The notes under the pieces are model-generated. The model made no database searches, had not been told where the DNA came from, and saw nothing but the letters and a program-made list of their open reading frames with translations. Shown here in pieces: positions 9,160 through 17,309 of a DNA stretch of 52,086 nt. Each line of letters opens with the position of its first letter. Position 1 is the first letter of the stretch. Both the position numbers and the translations under genes were made by a program. The DNA is from JAGXQV01 sp964451375 (lineage in GTDB: Bacteria > Pseudomonadota > Gammaproteobacteria > Burkholderiales > Sulfuricellaceae), in assembly GCA_964451375.1 (NCBI GenBank), contig CAYVIN010000025.1, positions 1-52,086 of the forward strand, read 5' to 3'.

Positions 9160-10020
9160 TTGCCTGAAGGTCAAGTTGTCGCCGCATTTGGCCGCCAGTT
9201 CCTCGTCGAACTCGCGGATCGTTCCACGCTCCCCTGCGTCACGCGCGGCAAAAAAGGCGGGGTCGCGTGTGGCGACCTGGTCACGGTGGAAAGCACCAGC
9301 GCCAGTCAGGGCATCATCACACAGGTCGCCCCGCGCAAAACCCTGCTCTACCGTTCCGACGCGTTTCGCGAAAAAATCATCGCCGCCAACGTCACCCAGA
9401 TCGTCGTAGTGCTCGCCGCCGAACCGGCGTTTTACGAAGAATTGCTCAACCGCTGCCTGATCGCCGCCGAAGCGGCGGACATCAAGGCGCTCATCGTGCT
9501 CAACAAATGTGACCTGGAAAGCGCCAGCCAGGAAGCCCTGAAGCAACTCGCCCAATACGCCGAACTCGGTTATTCGCTCCTGCCGCTCTCCGCCCATACC
9601 GACATTGCCCCGTTGCGCCCCCATCTGCACGGCCATACCAGCGTTCTGGTCGGACAATCGGGGATGGGCAAATCTAGCATCGTCAACGCCCTGCTACCGG
9701 ACATCCAGGCGCGTACCCGCGAAATCTCGCAGGCACTCAATTCCGGCAAACACACCACCACCCACGCCCAGCTTTATCACCTCGATGCACAGAGCCACAT
9801 CATCGACTCGCCGGGCTTGCAGGAATTCGGTCTGCATCACCTGTCGCGCGACGAAATCACCCACGCCTTCGTGGAATTCCGCCCCTACATCGGCGACTGC
9901 CGCTTCGCCAACTGCAAACACCTGGTGGAGCCGGACTGCGCGATACGCAAAGCCGTGGAACAGGGAAAAATCAGCAGAAAAAGAATGGATTGCTACAGAA
10001 GTATGGTGGGAACCGCCTGA
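9160..10020 (+). CDS. rsgA: Small ribosomal subunit biogenesis GTPase RsgA
   Basis: Circularly permuted GTPase that assists late 30S subunit maturation. The 286-residue protein opens with an OB fold (PEGQVVAAFGRQFLVEL), then G4 (LNKCD, about residue 115), G1/P-loop (GQSGMGKSS, about residue 165), G3 (DSPGL) and a C-terminal zinc-binding cluster with CRFANCKH and a further Cys. No ATG exists at the expected place; the TTG at 9160 gives the family N-terminus directly, and the nearest purine-rich sequence (AGG) is unusually close. It begins 10 bases after the cytochrome gene and ends 17 bases from the convergent hsdR stop. Confidence 0.92.
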   Translation: MPEGQVVAAFGRQFLVELADRSTLPCVTRGKKGGVACGDLVTVESTSASQGIITQVAPRKTLLYRSDAFREKIIAANVTQIVVVLAAEPAFYEELLNRCLIAAEAADIKALIVLNKCDLESASQEALKQLAQYAELGYSLLPLSAHTDIAPLRPHLHGHTSVLVGQSGMGKSSIVNALLPDIQARTREISQALNSGKHTTTHAQLYHLDAQSHIIDSPGLQEFGLHHLSRDEITHAFVEFRPYIGDCRFANCKHLVEPDCAIRKAVEQGKISRKRMDCYRSMVGTA

Positions 10021-10037
10021 TCTGGACGGTTGGTGGA

Positions 10038-13000
10038 TCAGGCGCTCGTCAAAGCCAGTTCGTTGGCGATCATCTCCGCCTGTTTCAATACCGTTTCCGT
10101 GGCGAGCAATTGCATGTCGGGCGGGTAGCCGAATTGGCGCAGAGTGCGCTTCACGATCACTTTCAGCTTGGCTTTCACGCTTTCCTTGATCGTCCAGTCT
10201 ATCGAGGCATTCTCGCGCACCCGTTGCGTCAGAACCACGGCCAGTTCGCGCAATTGGTCGTGCTGCATCAGTTCGCGGGCGCTTTGGTTGTTGGCGACCG
10301 CCGTGTAGAACGCATACTCAAAATCGCTCAGCCCCATGTGCCGGGCCTCAACATCGGAAGCCACGATTTCCTTGCTGATGCGGATCAGTTCATCCATGAC
10401 CTCGGCAGCAGTCAAAACCTTGTTGTGGTATTTTTTGATGGCGATTTCCAGCATTTCCATCAATGAGCGGCTTTGCACCAGATTTTTTCCGGCGCGCGCT
10501 TTCAGTTCGTCGTTGAGCAGTTTTTTCAGCACTTCCAGCGCCACGTTCTTGTGCTCATGGCCTTTCAGTTCGGCCAGAAACTCGTCGGACAGAATGGAAA
10601 TATCCGGCTTCTTGATACCTGCCGCGTCAAAAATATCGATTACTTGCTCCGACACCAGCGCCTTGTCGATCACTTGGCGGATAGTGGTTTCAAGCTCTTC
10701 GTTGCTGCGCCCTTCGCCCGTACCGTCGAACTTGGCCAGCCGGGCTTTCACCGCCTGGAAGAAGCCCACTTCATCGCGGGCATCCATCGCCTGCTCGTGG
10801 GGTACGGCGATGGCGAAAGCCTGGGATAGCGCCGTTACCTGGTCGATGAAACGCTTTCTGCCATTCTCCAGACCGAGGATGTGTTCTTCCGCCGCCAGGA
10901 TCAGCGACAGCTTTTGGGCGGTATCCGCCGCGAAATAGTTTTCGTAGGCAAAGCCGTGGAACAGGGCGGACACCACTTCGAGCTTTTCCAGCATCAGGCT
11001 GACCGCCTGTTCCTGCATCAGCGTCGGATCGCCCTTGCCGCCCGCGTCCGAATAAAACGAGAGCGCTTCCTTGAGGTCGGCGGCGATGCCCAGATAATCC
11101 ACCACCAGGCCGCCGGGTTTGTCCCCGTGTACCCGGTTCACCCGTGCAATCGCCTGCATCAGGTTGTGGCCCTTCATCGGTTTGTCGATGTAGAGCGTGT
11201 GCATACTCGGCGCATCGAAACCGGTCAGCCACATATCGCGCACAATCACCAGCTTGAGCGGGTCGTCGTCGTCCTTCATGCGCTCGGCCAAAAGCCTGCG
11301 TTGCTCTTTGGTGGTGTGGTGCTTTGCCAGCAGCGGGCCATCGCTGCTTGACGCCGTCATCACCACCTTGATGACGCCTTTGGTCAGTTCATCCGAATGC
11401 CATTCAGGCTTTAACTTGACGATTTCCCCATACAGTTCGGCGGCAATGCGCCGGGACATGCTCACCACCATGCCCTTGCCGGCAAATACCTCCTGCCGCG
11501 CCTCGAAGTGGCTGACAATATCCTGTGCAATATTGCGGATGCGCTGTTCACTGCCGATCAGCGCTTCCATCTTCGTCCACTTGACCTTGGCTTTCTGGGT
11601 TTCGCTCAGTTCGTCCTGATCCAGTTCCTCATCCAGTTCGGCAATCAGCTTTTTGCCTTCCTCGCTCAGCCCCACCTTGGCCAGGCGGCTTTCGTAGAAA
11701 ATCCGCACCGTCGCGCCGTCTTCCACCGCCTGGGCGATGTCGTAGATGTCCACGTAATTGCCGAATACCACCGGGGTATTCACATCGGTTTTTTCAATCG
11801 GGGTGCCGGTAAAGCCCAGATAGGTGGCGTTGGGCAAGGCGTCGCGCAAATATTTGGCAAAGCCGTACACCACCCGTTTGCCGATCACCTCGCCGCCGGC
11901 GCTTTTCTCGTCCACGGTCTTGGCGCTGAAACCGTACTGGGTGCGGTGCGCTTCGTCGGCGATCACCACGATATTGCGGCGGCTGGAAAGCGCCTCGTAG
12001 ACATTGCCCGTCTCGGGCTGGAATTTCTGGATGGTGGAGAAAACCACCCCGCCGGAAGCAACCTTCAGCAACGCCTTCAACTGCTCCCGGTTTTCCGCCT
12101 GCACCGGCTCCTGGCGCAGCAACTGGCGGGAAGCGGCGAAGGTATCGAACAACTGGTCGTCCAGGTCGTTGCGGTCGGTAATCACCAGCACCGTGGGGTT
12201 GTTCATGGCCAGCACGATTTTGCCGGTGTAAAACACCATGGAAAGCGACTTGCCCGAGCCCTGGGTATGCCACACCACCCCGGCCTTGCGGTCGCCTTTG
12301 GGCTGCTCTTCCGCGCCGGGCAGGCCGTAGCTCGCCGGGGTTTGTTTCACCCCCAGCGGCTCGCTCATGTCCGCCGCCCGCAAGGTGGAAGCCACCGCCG
12401 CATTCACTGCGTAATACTGGTGATAGGCGGCCAGCTTTTTCACCGTAACGATACTGACGATGCCGGTCTTGGCATCTTCCTTGCGGCTCTTTTCAAAGAC
12501 GATAAAATGGCGCAGCAAATCCAACAGCGTCGCCTTGTTGAGCATCCCGACGATCAGCGTTTCCAACTGGCTGACCAGGTGCGAGGCTTCCCCCTTGCCG
12601 TCCGCGCTTTTCCAGGCCATGAAACGCGACAGCCCCGAGGACAGCGTACCCGCCCGAGCTTCCAGGCCATCGGAAATCACTGTAAAGGCATTCGCCGCAA
12701 ACAGGCTGGGAATGGCCTGTTTATAGGTTTCCAGTTGCCGGTATGCGGCCTGGATGGTGGCGTTCTCGTCGGTAGCGTTTTTTAGCTCGATCACCACCAG
12801 CGGGATGCCGTTGACGAACAGCACCAGGTCGGGTCGCTTGTTCTGGTGCCCCCCGTTATCAGAATGGCCGATCACCGTGAACTGGTTGGCCACCAGAAAC
12901 TCATTATTTTCCGGGTTGGCGAAGTCGATCAGCCACACCAGGTCGCCGCGATCAAAGCCGTCCTGCTGACGGCTCACCTTCACCCCCTCGGTGAGCAGGC

Positions 13001-13271
13001 GGTGGAAAGCCTCGTTGTTCGCCAACAGGTCGGGCGAGTGGATGCGCTGCACCTCCTTGAGCGCAGTTTGCAGCACTGCCGGAGACAGCCGGGGATTGAT
13101 GCGCCGGATGGCCTGCTCCATCCGCCCGGCCAGAAACACCTCGCCGTAATGGCTGCGCTCGGGCTTCTCGCCATCGTGGGCGATGTCCGGCGCGTAAACA
13201 TAATCGTAGCCCAAACGCTCGAACAGTTTGATGGCGAAGTCTTCGATGGCGGATTCGGTTAGTTTGTCCAA
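10038..13271 (-). CDS. hsdR: Type I restriction enzyme, R subunit
   Basis: The motor and nuclease subunit of a type I restriction-modification complex; it translocates and cuts DNA lacking the methyl mark. In 1077 residues: an N-terminal PD-(D/E)XK nuclease with RPDLVLF and VVIELKN (about residues 143-162), Walker A HTQGSGKS near residue 338, DEAH box IADEAHRTQYG near 437, further superfamily 2 motifs (GFTGTPIE; AIARVNRV), and a C-terminal helical domain that docks to the methylase. All catalytic motifs look intact. It is the last gene of the hsd operon and starts one base after the rhuM stop. Confidence 0.95.
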   Translation of the reverse strand: MDKLTESAIEDFAIKLFERLGYDYVYAPDIAHDGEKPERSHYGEVFLAGRMEQAIRRINPRLSPAVLQTALKEVQRIHSPDLLANNEAFHRLLTEGVKVSRQQDGFDRGDLVWLIDFANPENNEFLVANQFTVIGHSDNGGHQNKRPDLVLFVNGIPLVVIELKNATDENATIQAAYRQLETYKQAIPSLFAANAFTVISDGLEARAGTLSSGLSRFMAWKSADGKGEASHLVSQLETLIVGMLNKATLLDLLRHFIVFEKSRKEDAKTGIVSIVTVKKLAAYHQYYAVNAAVASTLRAADMSEPLGVKQTPASYGLPGAEEQPKGDRKAGVVWHTQGSGKSLSMVFYTGKIVLAMNNPTVLVITDRNDLDDQLFDTFAASRQLLRQEPVQAENREQLKALLKVASGGVVFSTIQKFQPETGNVYEALSSRRNIVVIADEAHRTQYGFSAKTVDEKSAGGEVIGKRVVYGFAKYLRDALPNATYLGFTGTPIEKTDVNTPVVFGNYVDIYDIAQAVEDGATVRIFYESRLAKVGLSEEGKKLIAELDEELDQDELSETQKAKVKWTKMEALIGSEQRIRNIAQDIVSHFEARQEVFAGKGMVVSMSRRIAAELYGEIVKLKPEWHSDELTKGVIKVVMTASSSDGPLLAKHHTTKEQRRLLAERMKDDDDPLKLVIVRDMWLTGFDAPSMHTLYIDKPMKGHNLMQAIARVNRVHGDKPGGLVVDYLGIAADLKEALSFYSDAGGKGDPTLMQEQAVSLMLEKLEVVSALFHGFAYENYFAADTAQKLSLILAAEEHILGLENGRKRFIDQVTALSQAFAIAVPHEQAMDARDEVGFFQAVKARLAKFDGTGEGRSNEELETTIRQVIDKALVSEQVIDIFDAAGIKKPDISILSDEFLAELKGHEHKNVALEVLKKLLNDELKARAGKNLVQSRSLMEMLEIAIKKYHNKVLTAAEVMDELIRISKEIVASDVEARHMGLSDFEYAFYTAVANNQSARELMQHDQLRELAVVLTQRVRENASIDWTIKESVKAKLKVIVKRTLRQFGYPPDMQLLATETVLKQAEMIANELALTSA

Positions 13272-13272
13272 A

Positions 13273-14304
13273 TCATTTTTCTTTCTTGCTAGATTTTTTC
13301 AGCGCTTTTACGGCCTTGTCAAAGTCAGAAATATATTCCCGATCTTGCTGCACCCTGAACTTCTCATATTCTTTCTCTGCCTTGAGCCGCGCCATTTCCG
13401 CGCTGACTTTTCCAGCGTCCTGCAAAATCGGGTAGTTTGAGAGTTCCAAAAAGCTGTTCAGAAATGTGATCCAATCCGCCATTTTCATCAGGATTTGCCG
13501 CTCGGCGCGGTTCTCCGCCAAATCCAGATAGGCGGAAACGATGCGCTCCAGCTCCCTGATATGCTGTTCCGACAAGTAATTCTTGGCAACCGCAATATCG
13601 CTTTTGAGCACCTTGCCGTCAGGCGCATTTTTGAACGTCATCAAGCCCATATTCGGTTTGTCTGCATCGGCGGATTGACAAATGATCTCAGCCGAAGTCT
13701 TGCCGGTAATCGCCCAATGCAGCTTGTTTTGCACAGTGGCAAAAAACTCCTTGGTCAGCGGTGCATTTTTATCGTAATCGGCAGACAGTGCATAAATATC
13801 CGTGATTTTCTGGTAGAAGCGCCGCTCGCTGGCACGTATTTCGCGGATACGTTCCAGCAATTCGTCGAAATAATCCTTGCCGAATACCTGGCTCCCCTGT
13901 TTAAGTCTGGCATCATCCAGCACGAAGCCCTTGATGATGAACTCTTTCAATGTGCGCGTCGCCCAGACGCGGAATTGGGTGGCCTCGTAGGAATTTACGC
14001 GATAGCCGACAGAGATAATCGCATCGAGATTGTAGTATTCGAGGTGTCTGGCAACCTCGCGCCCACCTTCCGTTTGAACTGTTCGGAAATTCCGAACAGT
14101 TGCATCGCGCTGCAATTCGCCGCTTGCGTATATATTGCTCAAATGCTCGCTCAAGGTCGATTTGGCAACATTGAAGAGCGACTCCATAGCGCGTTGCGTG
14201 AGCCAAAGCGTCTCATCCTGCAACACCACATTCAGGCTCACGTCGCCGCTAGCCGTAGTGTAGAGAATAAAGTTAGGGACTTGCGGCATACTTTTTTCTG
14301 TCAT
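13273..14304 (-). CDS. rhuM: RhuM-family protein (virulence RhuM / DNA-binding-like)
   Basis: A 343-residue protein of the RhuM family, often found inside type I restriction operons. The N-terminus (LQDETLWLTQRAMESLFNVAKSTL, quoted here only as the block near residues 27-50) resembles a helix-turn-helix, followed by the family core HLEYYNLDAIISVGYRVNS near residue 88 and FRVWATRTLKEFI near 110. The C-terminal 80 residues are charged and probably helical. The molecular role of RhuM is unknown; its position between hsdS and hsdR is typical. The ATG at 14304 is near a degraded second copy of the same family immediately upstream, suggesting replacement of one rhuM allele by another. Confidence 0.85.
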   Translation of the reverse strand: MTEKSMPQVPNFILYTTASGDVSLNVVLQDETLWLTQRAMESLFNVAKSTLSEHLSNIYASGELQRDATVRNFRTVQTEGGREVARHLEYYNLDAIISVGYRVNSYEATQFRVWATRTLKEFIIKGFVLDDARLKQGSQVFGKDYFDELLERIREIRASERRFYQKITDIYALSADYDKNAPLTKEFFATVQNKLHWAITGKTSAEIICQSADADKPNMGLMTFKNAPDGKVLKSDIAVAKNYLSEQHIRELERIVSAYLDLAENRAERQILMKMADWITFLNSFLELSNYPILQDAGKVSAEMARLKAEKEYEKFRVQQDREYISDFDKAVKALKKSSKKEK

Positions 14305-14325
14305 GTCAACTTCCTGCTTTTCGAT

Positions 14326-14565
14326 TTACGAGAGTACCCAGCGGCTTTTGCCGTCTTCGGCAGTATGTGCAAAATTTGCACATGCTGAATCCGCCTCCCG
14401 TTCACCCTCGGCAAAGATATTGCGCAAATGCTTGGTGATGACCGAGCGCTCCCGGCCAAACAACTCGCTCATCTACTCCTGCCGCAACCAGACCGTATCA
14501 TGGGCGGCATCCAGCCGCACCTTAATCCCGGTGCCGTCTTGCTGACAATCGACGATATTATTCAT
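14326..14565 (-). pseudogene. Degraded N-terminal fragment of a second RhuM-family gene
   Basis: Reading the minus strand from the ATG at 14565 gives MNNIVDCQQDGTGIKVRLDA, then HDTVWLRQE, an in-frame TAG, MSELFGRERSVITKHLRNIF, AEGEREADSACANFAHTAED and GKSRWVLS, then a stop. This is the RhuM N-terminal region (VRLDxxxDTVWL, ELFGRERSVITKHLRNIF, CANFAHTAEDGK), but about 75% of the protein is missing and one codon is nonsense. The start overlaps the hsdS stop by four bases (ATGA), so it was once coupled to hsdS. The intact rhuM downstream belongs to a diverged branch. It is too short and broken to encode a functional protein, although the fragment after the TAG retains its own ATG. Confidence 0.8.
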
Positions 14566-15734
14566 GTTGCCACCCTGACTTCGCCGCTCATCAGCTTGGG
14601 GAGCAGGGTGTCGCGGAGAGTTTCTAGGGTGCGGATTTGAGCAGCGTTCGAATGCAATTTAGGAACGATAGATTCGGCTATAGCATTAAATTCACGAATA
14701 ATATCCTCAGCTGGCATCTTGATCGGATAGCTCGTCAAATGGCTTGTTTCGACGCGCTGCCGCCCACTTGAGCCAGCCAAACATCCTTCTGCGAATTCCC
14801 TGAAATCGCCATTTCGCGCCAATGTGTATGCAAAGAATGGGTGCAATTTAGTCTTGGGACGCATGACGATGAACTCGGTAGACCCCCAGCCGACTTGGTT
14901 TTTATCCAAGATAGTCACGAAAGCTGTTTTTCCATTTTCCAAGCACGGTGTGATACGGGCTAACAATGTGTCACCGTTCATAAACTTGGTGCCGGATGAA
15001 AATTCGCGGTTATACCATCCCTCTGGATTGAATGTGGTTGTGCTTAGCGACGCCATATCCAGGTAAGGCGCGATGGTTCCTTTGACCAATTTTCTTTGAG
15101 GGTTGAATTCGATCAAATCCGAGATTACGCCGGCCTCCCAATCCTCCCCCGCCCCTTCCACGAACCACTGGCGGAACAGGGTTTCAGCCATGGCTTCTAG
15201 GGTTTGGTTCTGGCGGTGCAGCAGGTCGATTTTGTCGTCGAGGCTGCTGAGGACGGCGGCGATGGCTTTTTGTTCATGCAGATCAGGAAGACTGATCGGA
15301 AACCCCGACATCGCCTTCAATGGAATTCGATCAACGGTGCTTCCATGAATCGTACGTTCGTGAATTGTTTTCTGAAACGCTGGGGCTAAATACGCATGTA
15401 GCAGGAATCTGGGGTCAACGTTTTCCTTTGGTCGCAACAGTCCCATTCGTCGCCCAAGACAGCACTCAAAGTCTTTAGGAATGATTGCCGCAACCCCAAG
15501 TTTGGTTTCATACGAAAACACAATATCGTTCACATGAGGCTTAATGCGTCTCGTCCACTGCCTGAAAGACTCCTCGGATACGAACTCTAAATGAGCCGGA
15601 TCAATCCGACCGTCAAATCCTAAACTGGAGATACCAAGAAACACATAGCCACGTTCCAATTTGGGCGGTGTAGCATGCGGGCCGTCGTAAATATCACAAA
15701 CATCTCCTAAAGAGATTTCTCGCCACTCACTCAT
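14562..15734 (-). CDS. hsdS: Type I restriction enzyme, specificity subunit
   Basis: Recognises the bipartite DNA target and directs both methylation and cleavage. From the ATG at 15734 the product has 390 residues: MSEWREISLGDVCDIYDG, a first target-recognition domain, the central conserved helix (EQKAIAAVLSSLDDKIDLLH and RQNQTLEAMAETLFRQWF, about residues 155-195), a second domain, and a terminal helix (ETLRDTLLPKLMSGEV). The two conserved helices set the spacing between half-sites. The same frame is open upstream through a nucleotidyltransferase domain, so a 511-residue fused product is possible. The ATG at 15734 has GAGGGTGAAGGT upstream, a usable ribosome site, and is coupled to a relic hsdM stop through ATGA. 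Confidence 0.9.
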   Translation of the reverse strand: MSEWREISLGDVCDIYDGPHATPPKLERGYVFLGISSLGFDGRIDPAHLEFVSEESFRQWTRRIKPHVNDIVFSYETKLGVAAIIPKDFECCLGRRMGLLRPKENVDPRFLLHAYLAPAFQKTIHERTIHGSTVDRIPLKAMSGFPISLPDLHEQKAIAAVLSSLDDKIDLLHRQNQTLEAMAETLFRQWFVEGAGEDWEAGVISDLIEFNPQRKLVKGTIAPYLDMASLSTTTFNPEGWYNREFSSGTKFMNGDTLLARITPCLENGKTAFVTILDKNQVGWGSTEFIVMRPKTKLHPFFAYTLARNGDFREFAEGCLAGSSGRQRVETSHLTSYPIKMPAEDIIREFNAIAESIVPKLHSNAAQIRTLETLRDTLLPKLMSGEVRVAT

Positions 15735-15750
15735 ACCTTCACCCTCGCCA
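15730..15750. repeat. 21-bp direct repeat, copy C (hsdS junction)
   Basis: Identical to 16973-16993 in sequence and orientation. Read on the minus strand it covers codons for LARVKV, the stop and the ATGA start overlap. Together with the copy at 16973 it brackets a 1.24-kb segment holding the ORF6N gene and HEPN/MNT pair 2. Confidence 0.85.
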
Positions 15751-15787
15751 GATTCTCGGCAATGGCCCTGTTCGGTTTCGCCTCTTC
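15731..15787 (-). pseudogene. Relic of an hsdM 3' end in front of hsdS
   Basis: In a frame different from the nucleotidyltransferase, this stretch encodes EEAKPNRAIAENLARVKV followed by TGA. The true hsdM C-terminus (17722-17778) reads EEAKLNQAITENLARIKS. Twelve of 18 residues agree, and the similarity weakly continues upstream (FIDQLL against FEAQLR, to about 15808). The TGA overlaps the hsdS ATG, the usual hsdM-hsdS junction. The simplest reading is that hsdM once directly abutted hsdS here and the intervening genes were inserted later. Confidence 0.75.
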
Positions 15788-16097
15788 CAGTAGCTGATCG
15801 ATAAATGCAAACGCCGTGCGTATCGATATGCCGCCGCAGCGCCTCGTTGGTAAGCGTGTCATAGGCAACGAAATCGAAGAAGTAGGGGATGGTGGTTTCG
15901 TCTTCCAGGCGGCTTTTGAGGCTGCCGCAGGTAAAAATGTCCAATCCTTCGCCCTTGAGGGCGATGTCGATGTCGGAGGCTTCCTTGAAGGTACCCAGGG
16001 CGCGCGAGCCGAACAGCACCGCCTGGCGGATGCCGGGCTGCCGGGCCAGATAGGCGCGGATGGTGTCCAGCTCTTCGCCGCTCAATCCGTATTTCAC
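15735..16097 (-). CDS. MNT-domain nucleotidyltransferase (MntA-like antitoxin), no stop, in frame with hsdS
   Basis: A minimal nucleotidyltransferase: LFGSRALGTFKEASDID at residues 28-44 fits the GSX10DXD active site of the MntA family. MntA antitoxins neutralise HEPN toxins by adding AMP to a Tyr, and the HEPN gene lies directly upstream with an ATGA overlap. The fold appears complete to residue 99 (RRHIDTHGVCIY), where relatives end within a few residues. Here no stop follows: 22 residues (100-121) are read out of frame from a degraded hsdM tail, then the frame enters the Met of hsdS. The coordinates give the pre-hsdS part; translation would continue to 14562. Whether a fusion is made or hsdS is started separately is not known. 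Confidence 0.78.
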
Positions 16098-16498
16098 GGG
16101 CGTTTTTTCATCGCAAAAAAGAAGTCGCGCACCAGCGGGTAAAACTCGTCGTCGATAAAGGCGACGATGCGCGCCAGCACTTGGGCATCGTAGGCGTGGC
16201 TGGTGATGTTGCGGTTCTCCAGCGCCTTTAGCCAGGTTTCGCCGGCGGTGATGAGCTCGTTCTGGAATGCCTGGCGTATGGCTTGTTTGCCGGTCTGAAT
16301 GTCGTAGCCGTCGTTTTCGAGATAGTCTTTCAGCACTTTCCAGGCCAATTCGATCACGATTTCATATCCCTGCACCAAGGCCATCTGGTAGGCCTCTTCG
16401 GCGGGGTGCAGGCGGTAGTCGTCAATCCGCCGCTGAAATACGGCGTAGGCTTTCGCAAAATTGGCAAAACGTTGCTGCCAGCGTAATTCGTTATTCAT
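16094..16498 (-). CDS. HEPN-domain protein (HepT-like toxin, HI0074 family), pair 2
   Basis: A 134-residue all-helical protein of the nucleotidyltransferase substrate-binding (HI0074/TIGR01987) group. The sequence RNITSHAY at about residues 94-101 fits the RX4HXY motif, the RNase active site of HEPN toxins and the site of AMP addition. The gene overlaps the following nucleotidyltransferase by four bases (ATGA), the standard HEPN/MNT order. Family members act as mRNA or tRNA-cleaving toxins in type VII toxin-antitoxin systems, but some are only partner subunits; toxicity here is an inference. It starts 32 bases after the ORF6N gene. Confidence 0.82.
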   Translation of the reverse strand: MNNELRWQQRFANFAKAYAVFQRRIDDYRLHPAEEAYQMALVQGYEIVIELAWKVLKDYLENDGYDIQTGKQAIRQAFQNELITAGETWLKALENRNITSHAYDAQVLARIVAFIDDEFYPLVRDFFFAMKKRP

Positions 16499-16530
16499 GA
16501 TTTATCCCTTCCATTTTCCCGGATTGAATT

Positions 16531-16977
16531 TTATGGCTCTTCACGGAATTCATACGGTAGTTGTCTCGTTTTTGGCGATGTCTTCGCTTTTTTCTTTGGC
16601 TTTTTTAGCCCGCGTAGGGCGCAATAACCAACGGGCATTGCGCCGTATGTCATTCGGTGCAATGCGCTACGCTTATTGCACCCTACGAACTCTGATAGCG
16701 AAGATACGCTTTGTTTGGTAAAGGCAAACGGCTTGGCGCCGCCCAATTGCTTTTTGGAAGGTATCACAGACTGTGATACCAAAGCCTCGACCTCATCCTC
16801 TGTCAACTCGAACATGAAATTAGCCGGAAATCGGGCGAGATTTCTTTTTACCGCCTGCTTGAGGGCACGGTTTTCCACCTCATACAATGCCGCCAAATCA
16901 CGATCCAACATGACCTGTACGCCCCGCATAGTGTAGATGCGTTGCTCAATGTTGGATATTTGCACCAGACTGCTCAT
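16531..16977 (-). CDS. ORF6N-domain protein with C-terminus rewritten by a dispersed repeat
   Basis: A 148-residue product. Residues 1-95 match the ORF6N (phage antirepressor-like DNA-binding) domain: IEQRIYTMRGVQVMLDRDLA, LYEVENRALKQAVKRN, RFPANFMFELTEDEVEAL. In intact relatives the sequence after the FAFTKQSV segment continues into a helical tail. Here it changes to VGCNKRSALHRMTYGAMPVG, which is the direct translation of a palindromic repeat at 16613-16687, and ends in a basic stretch KKPKKKAK. The native C-terminus is therefore lost or replaced, and it may be a pseudogene in progress. The start overlaps the stop of MNT 1 (ATGA). Confidence 0.75.
   Translation of the reverse strand: MSSLVQISNIEQRIYTMRGVQVMLDRDLAALYEVENRALKQAVKRNLARFPANFMFELTEDEVEALVSQSVIPSKKQLGGAKPFAFTKQSVSSLSEFVGCNKRSALHRMTYGAMPVGYCALRGLKKPKKKAKTSPKTRQLPYEFREEP
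16613..16687. repeat. Palindromic dispersed repeat (REP/BIME-like) inside the ORF6N gene
   Basis: Two 32-base arms, 16613-16644 and 16656-16687, are imperfect reverse complements around an 11-base spacer. Both arms begin and end with CGTAGGG-type sequence (CGTAGGGCGCAATAA; its complement in the right arm GTAGGGTGCAATAAGCG). Sequences of this kind recur in many proteobacterial genomes as dispersed palindromes; that is from memory and needs a search. Confidence 0.8.
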
Positions 16978-16993
16978 ACCTTCACCCTCGCCA
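16973..16993. repeat. 21-bp direct repeat, copy B (MNT 1 / ORF6N junction)
   Basis: Identical to the copy at 15730-15750. It encodes the last residues LARVKV of MNT 1, its stop and the overlapping start of the ORF6N gene. A related but diverged copy (A) is the hsdM terminus at 17721-17745. Confidence 0.85.
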
Positions 16994-17309
16994 AATCTTC
17001 CCCCTCCCTAACCACCACATACCCCCTCAATATCTCCCGATGAAAGACCTCCGGCAACCTTGCCCAGTCGCGCGCTTCGATCAGGATGGGGATGTTGGAT
17101 TCGCGCAGGGCTTCCAGAAAGTTGTCGAGCGGCTCGAACGGTATCGGACTCAAGTCCGGCGAGCGCAGCACCAGGTCGAGGTCGCTGGCTTCGTGGGCGC
17201 CGCCGTTTACCCGCGAACCGTAGGCCCAGGCGGTGACGCCGGGCAGGTGGGTGGACAGCAGTTCCACCAGCCGTTTGCGGTCTTGTTCGCGCAGGTAAAG
17301 CCGGGTCAT
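16974..17309 (-). CDS. MNT-domain nucleotidyltransferase (MntA-like antitoxin), pair 1
   Basis: A 111-residue minimal nucleotidyltransferase with YGSRVNGGAHEASDLDLVL at about residues 30-48, a full GSX10DXD motif. It pairs with the HEPN gene upstream (ATGA overlap at 17306-17309). By analogy with HepT/MntA it would add AMP to the HEPN Tyr and silence it. Its terminal residues EDLARVKV resemble the hsdM terminus (ENLARIKS) and the hsdM relic (ENLARVKV), and the DNA there is a 21-bp direct repeat, so its 3' end was probably formed by recombination at this junction. Confidence 0.82.
   Translation of the reverse strand: MTRLYLREQDRKRLVELLSTHLPGVTAWAYGSRVNGGAHEASDLDLVLRSPDLSPIPFEPLDNFLEALRESNIPILIEARDWARLPEVFHREILRGYVVVREGEDLARVKV

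Noticed and set aside
8905..10020. RsgA starting at 8905
   Set aside because: The first 85 residues are an out-of-frame reading of the cytochrome c gene; the family N-terminus begins at the TTG at 9160.
11508..12785. Long plus-strand open frame opposite hsdR (425 residues)
   Set aside because: Antisense shadow of the conserved hsdR helicase region; composition and lack of a ribosome site argue against it.
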